Source of the DNA: CAYWNA01 sp964459305
GTDB lineage: Bacteria; Planctomycetota; Planctomycetia; Pirellulales; Pirellulaceae
DNA length: 6,934 bases
NCBI GenBank assembly: GCA_964459305.1
Contig: CAYWNA010000427.1
Span: 1-6,934, forward strand
Reading direction: 5' to 3'
Below are positions 3,953 through 6,934 of this stretch, piece by piece. Made by a program: the position numbers and the translations under genes. The notes under the pieces are model-generated. The model saw nothing but the letters and a program-made list of their open reading frames with translations. It ran no database searches and was not told the DNA's origin. Numbering within the stretch: position 1 is the first letter of the stretch; every line of letters begins with the position of its first letter.

Positions 3953-6931
3953 ATGAACATGCCCAACATCAAAGCGGTGCAAAGTCTCAGCGAAGCGGCA
4001 AAGCCCATCGCGGAGAAAATCCTGAACCCGGGCGTTCTGGATCAGTACGGCGGAATCCAGCCGGACCAACCGGTGCTGGTCGTGCTTGCCGCCGGCAAGG
4101 GGACACGCTTCGGTCAGGCTCCGAAGTGCGTCCAGCCGGTCTGCGGAACGCCGCTGGCGAGGCACTCGATTGACGCCTTCCGGAGTTTCGCTCCAGCGCC
4201 CGTGGTTTGCATTGTTGGGTTTCGACATGAGGAAGTCGGTGCTGCGCTGGGCGACGACAACGTTCACGTTCTCTCGGCCGACCCCGCCGGCGGCACGGCT
4301 TTTGCCGCGTTCGAAGCGTTTAGTGTGCCGGAGTTGGACGAACGGAACCCGCTGCTGATCATCACCATGGGAGATCGGATCGTCACGCCATCGATCTACA
4401 GGAGGCTGCACGAGAGCCACAAGCTGGGGCCCCGTGAAGCGGAGTTGACGCTGCTGACGGCGATCTACGAGCCGCCCAAGAATCGGGGTAAAGGCAGGAT
4501 CGTGCGCGGCGCCGACCGAGAGATTCAGAGAATCGCCGAGCAAAGGGACATCGACGCGATCTCCGACAGCACCGCGCGGCAATCGCTGCTTGACATTACC
4601 GAAGGCAATTGTCCACTGTACGCTATCCGTGCCGCGACGCTCCGGCGATACCTCCAAGGGCTCACGAACGACAACGCCCAGGGCCAGTACTACCTCACTG
4701 ACATTATCGAGGCCATCGGCCGGGATGGCGGCGACATTCGTTCGATCACCACCACGGTTGACGACCCTGAATACGACCTTCTGTGCGCGGACGTCTCGCG
4801 TCCTATGGACCTGGCGCTGCTGGAGGGAATTCTCGCTTCCCCCGCGATTTCGCTCGCCGCTCCCGCAGACCGCGTGGAGGACGCGGCTCAGGCCATCGTC
4901 TCCGAGCGGCCGGCGGTTCAGGTCGCTGCGATCGCACTTCAGTTGGAGGAGTTGATCGAGACAGCGAGCAGGGAGAAGGTGGGATTTCGACCGGACCAAC
5001 CGGTCGGCGTCGGTGTCGCAGGCGGCCGCGTCCGGATCGCCTTCATGCATCCGGACACGGGGAGGTTTTTCGGCCCCGCCTGGCAGATGCCGATCGGTGC
5101 GAAAGACGCAACCGGACGAGAGCAAATCGTCATCTTGGTGCAGGGTTCCGATGACGGAAAGATCCACCTCTACTCGACAGACCCGCAGTTTCGCGAGAAG
5201 CTGAACCACGTCCCGGCTGATAACGACTGCATGTTCCCCGGAGAGGAAGTGGCGGACTGGTATGCGTACGAGGGCTTCGGCACGCGGATGGCCGAAAACC
5301 TGCTTCTTTCGTTGGGCTATTTCACGGACGACGAACTGCAGCGGCGCCGAGAGCGCGGACAGCCGCTGCCGCCTCCTTCTTTGTGGATCAGCAACAGCAT
5401 GCGGAGGCCGTTCTCTTTGATTGGAAACGCCATCGCGTCTATGCGGACCCTTCGCGAAGGCAACCTGGGCGCCAGCGTGCAGACGTATCTCGGGCGAGAC
5501 GGCTTCCGCGGGCTCCGCGTGGCTTCGACGGGGAGCGTCCCCCAGGGCGGCTTTTCCAGCTCGTCTGCCGTGACCGTCGCGGTGAAGAACGCCATCAACT
5601 CGCTGTTTAATCTCGGAATTTCCGCCGATATGCTGGTGCACTTGGCCTGCCAGGCAGAATACGGAACGGGGGTCCGGGCCGGGTCCTTGGACCAGGCGAC
5701 CGAGCAGAAGGGCAGCTCGGGCCAAGGTGCCCTGATATCCTCAAACCCCCGCGAGAACTACCGGATTATCGGCACCTACCCGGTGCCCGCGGACCGGTTT
5801 TGTGTCTTGTTTCCCTATAGCGTCGACCGCGACCGTGAGGCTTGGCAGTGGTCGGCGGGCGTGTACGCCGAGACGTGCGAGCCAGCTCGGCTCACCACAC
5901 TCGAGATGCGCAAGATGACCGGCAAGGCTTCCGAACTGGCCGCCATTCTCACACGGTTGCCGCTGGATACCGATCTGTTCCAGCTTGTCGAAGACGACAT
6001 CGTGCAGCACGGCCAGCTAAGCCGAGAGAATCTTCGCTGGGTCCAGAAAACGCTAAGACAGCTACCGCTCCGCATCACACAGCAGGAACTCCGGCAACGC
6101 ATCGGCGACAACAGGCAGTGGTATATCGAGCAGCTCATGGAAGTGCACAAGATGTCGGCCGATGTCGCCGCCGGGAAGACGGACGCCACCTTTGACTCGT
6201 TGTTTGCAGGATGGCGAGACCCGACGCTGCGAAGAACATCGCAAGAAGGGGAGACGATCATAGAAGTCGGTGCGCCACTGAGGGCGATGGTGGCCTATCT
6301 GTTCGGCGAGGTTGCCAAGAACTTCTACCTGATCAACCATCCCGATGAGTGGATCGAGTGCGTGTCACGTTCTCAGTGGGGTGACCGCTGCTTCGACATA
6401 GATCCGGGCATCTTGCCCTCGCGTGAAGAGATGATGTCGGAGATGGAGTGGGAGAACGGATATGCCGGCCCCGGATTGATGGAGAAGTGGCTCGAACGGT
6501 TCGAAGCAGCGCCGTTTGACTACAACCGAGGGCTGGACGATCAGTCGCTGTCTGTTGCGGAGCCTTCCCCATTGCATCTGGTCGAAGGCACGAACTTCTT
6601 CCGGGGGCTCGCTCTGATAGATTTGGCCGAAGCGATGCTCAAGCGCGCTTTTGGCGACGATAGTGTTGCGGTGCGAGTGAACGCCGCGGGGCAGGGCGAC
6701 TTTTTCCAGGTGCACATCGACACGACCAAGGCACGGGTCGAGGATGTGAAGCAGTTCCTTCGAGCAGCCTTCTATCGCCGATTCGGCCTTTCGCCGGATC
6801 AAGAGTTCGTGGAGCCGCACCCAGGAGGCGGAGCCGTGGGAGTGCGGCTCAGCCGTTTCGACCGTTTGCCGGAACTGATTCTCCGCCTGAAGGCTGACGC
6901 TGCCAGAGACGGCGTGGCGATTCCCTCTTGA
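3953..6931 (+). CDS. Bifunctional fusion: GlmU-like nucleotidyltransferase plus galactokinase-like GHMP kinase
   Basis: The 992-residue cytoplasmic enzyme probably phosphorylates a sugar at C1 and then converts it to an NDP-sugar. Residues 40-290 are GlmU-type: VLAAGKGTRFG (44-54) with PK (57-58), GGTA (113-116), GD at 140-141 (metal-binding Asp), GKGRIVR (179-185) and the GlmU hallmark DNAQGQYYLTDII (240-252). There is no GlmU beta-helix acetyltransferase half. Residues about 350-992 resemble galactokinase: a divergent GRVRIAFMHPD (358-368), an ATP loop VPQGGFSSSSA (529-539), catalytic-type GSLDQ with Asp580, and a late AAGQGDFFQVHI (911-922). About 200 extra helical residues lie near 645-860. 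ATG 3953 is the first start after an in-frame stop at 3932; ATG 3959 is an alternative, and neither has a clear Shine-Dalgarno site. The design parallels fucokinase/GDP-fucose pyrophosphorylase. Substrate and nucleotide are unknown; an N-acetylhexosamine with UTP is a guess from the GlmU likeness. Confidence 0.85.
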   Translation: MNMPNIKAVQSLSEAAKPIAEKILNPGVLDQYGGIQPDQPVLVVLAAGKGTRFGQAPKCVQPVCGTPLARHSIDAFRSFAPAPVVCIVGFRHEEVGAALGDDNVHVLSADPAGGTAFAAFEAFSVPELDERNPLLIITMGDRIVTPSIYRRLHESHKLGPREAELTLLTAIYEPPKNRGKGRIVRGADREIQRIAEQRDIDAISDSTARQSLLDITEGNCPLYAIRAATLRRYLQGLTNDNAQGQYYLTDIIEAIGRDGGDIRSITTTVDDPEYDLLCADVSRPMDLALLEGILASPAISLAAPADRVEDAAQAIVSERPAVQVAAIALQLEELIETASREKVGFRPDQPVGVGVAGGRVRIAFMHPDTGRFFGPAWQMPIGAKDATGREQIVILVQGSDDGKIHLYSTDPQFREKLNHVPADNDCMFPGEEVADWYAYEGFGTRMAENLLLSLGYFTDDELQRRRERGQPLPPPSLWISNSMRRPFSLIGNAIASMRTLREGNLGASVQTYLGRDGFRGLRVASTGSVPQGGFSSSSAVTVAVKNAINSLFNLGISADMLVHLACQAEYGTGVRAGSLDQATEQKGSSGQGALISSNPRENYRIIGTYPVPADRFCVLFPYSVDRDREAWQWSAGVYAETCEPARLTTLEMRKMTGKASELAAILTRLPLDTDLFQLVEDDIVQHGQLSRENLRWVQKTLRQLPLRITQQELRQRIGDNRQWYIEQLMEVHKMSADVAAGKTDATFDSLFAGWRDPTLRRTSQEGETIIEVGAPLRAMVAYLFGEVAKNFYLINHPDEWIECVSRSQWGDRCFDIDPGILPSREEMMSEMEWENGYAGPGLMEKWLERFEAAPFDYNRGLDDQSLSVAEPSPLHLVEGTNFFRGLALIDLAEAMLKRAFGDDSVAVRVNAAGQGDFFQVHIDTTKARVEDVKQFLRAAFYRRFGLSPDQEFVEPHPGGGAVGVRLSRFDRLPELILRLKADAARDGVAIPS

Positions 6932-6934
6932 GGG

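Noticed and set aside
3902..5725. A 607-codon open frame on the minus strand opposite gene 3
   Set aside because: The sense strand carries clear enzyme motifs throughout; the antisense product is Arg-rich without any recognisable domain and is explained by high GC codon bias.
3953..6931. Calling gene 3 glmU or galK
   Set aside because: It lacks the GlmU acetyltransferase beta-helix and has a diverged galactokinase signature, so either symbol would claim a substrate that is not shown.

Overview
The window reads as a piece of a planctomycete chromosome, most likely from the Pirellulales or a relative. This is a judgement from protein style and repeat type, not from a search. It carries two lipoprotein-type genes of the sort found with planctomycete exopolysaccharide export, a large sugar-nucleotide enzyme, and non-coding gaps packed with long, near-perfect inverted repeats. 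All three supported genes lie on the + strand and together cover about three quarters of the window.

Layout. Bases 1-507 hold no supported gene; the main structure is a 26-bp-arm perfect inverted repeat at 90-160. Gene 1 (508-1374) encodes a 288-residue predicted lipoprotein with paired glycine-spaced motifs and a Pro-rich tail. After 84 bases comes gene 2 (1459-2862), a 467-residue Wza-like outer-membrane polysaccharide export lipoprotein with a polysaccharide-export domain, two SLBB-like regions and an unusual poly-glycine loop. Bases 2863-3952 (1,090 bases) hold no convincing gene but several inverted-repeat elements: a degenerate pair (2879-2996), a 97-bp element (3289-3385), a 144-bp element (3449-3592), a run of short hairpins (3641-3733) and three more hairpins just upstream of gene 3 (3844-3910). 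Gene 3 (3953-6931) fills the rest and ends three bases before the window does.

Gene 3 is the most interesting item. Its single 992-residue product joins a GlmU-like nucleotidyltransferase domain (about residues 40-290) to a galactokinase-like GHMP kinase domain (about 350-992) that is enlarged by roughly 200 residues. The expected chemistry is free sugar to sugar-1-phosphate to NDP-sugar on one chain. This parallels in logic the known fucokinase/GDP-fucose pyrophosphorylase fusions, but with a different nucleotidyltransferase type and the opposite half of GlmU missing (no left-handed beta-helix acetyltransferase). The sugar and the nucleotide cannot be read from the sequence.

How they may work together: genes 1 and 2 probably form one transcription unit acting in the cell envelope in polysaccharide export. 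Gene 3 would supply an activated sugar in the cytoplasm. It is separated from them by a repeat-filled 1.1 kb, so any link is by neighbourhood only. No glycosyltransferase, Wzc-like kinase, Wzx or Wzy is present in the window.
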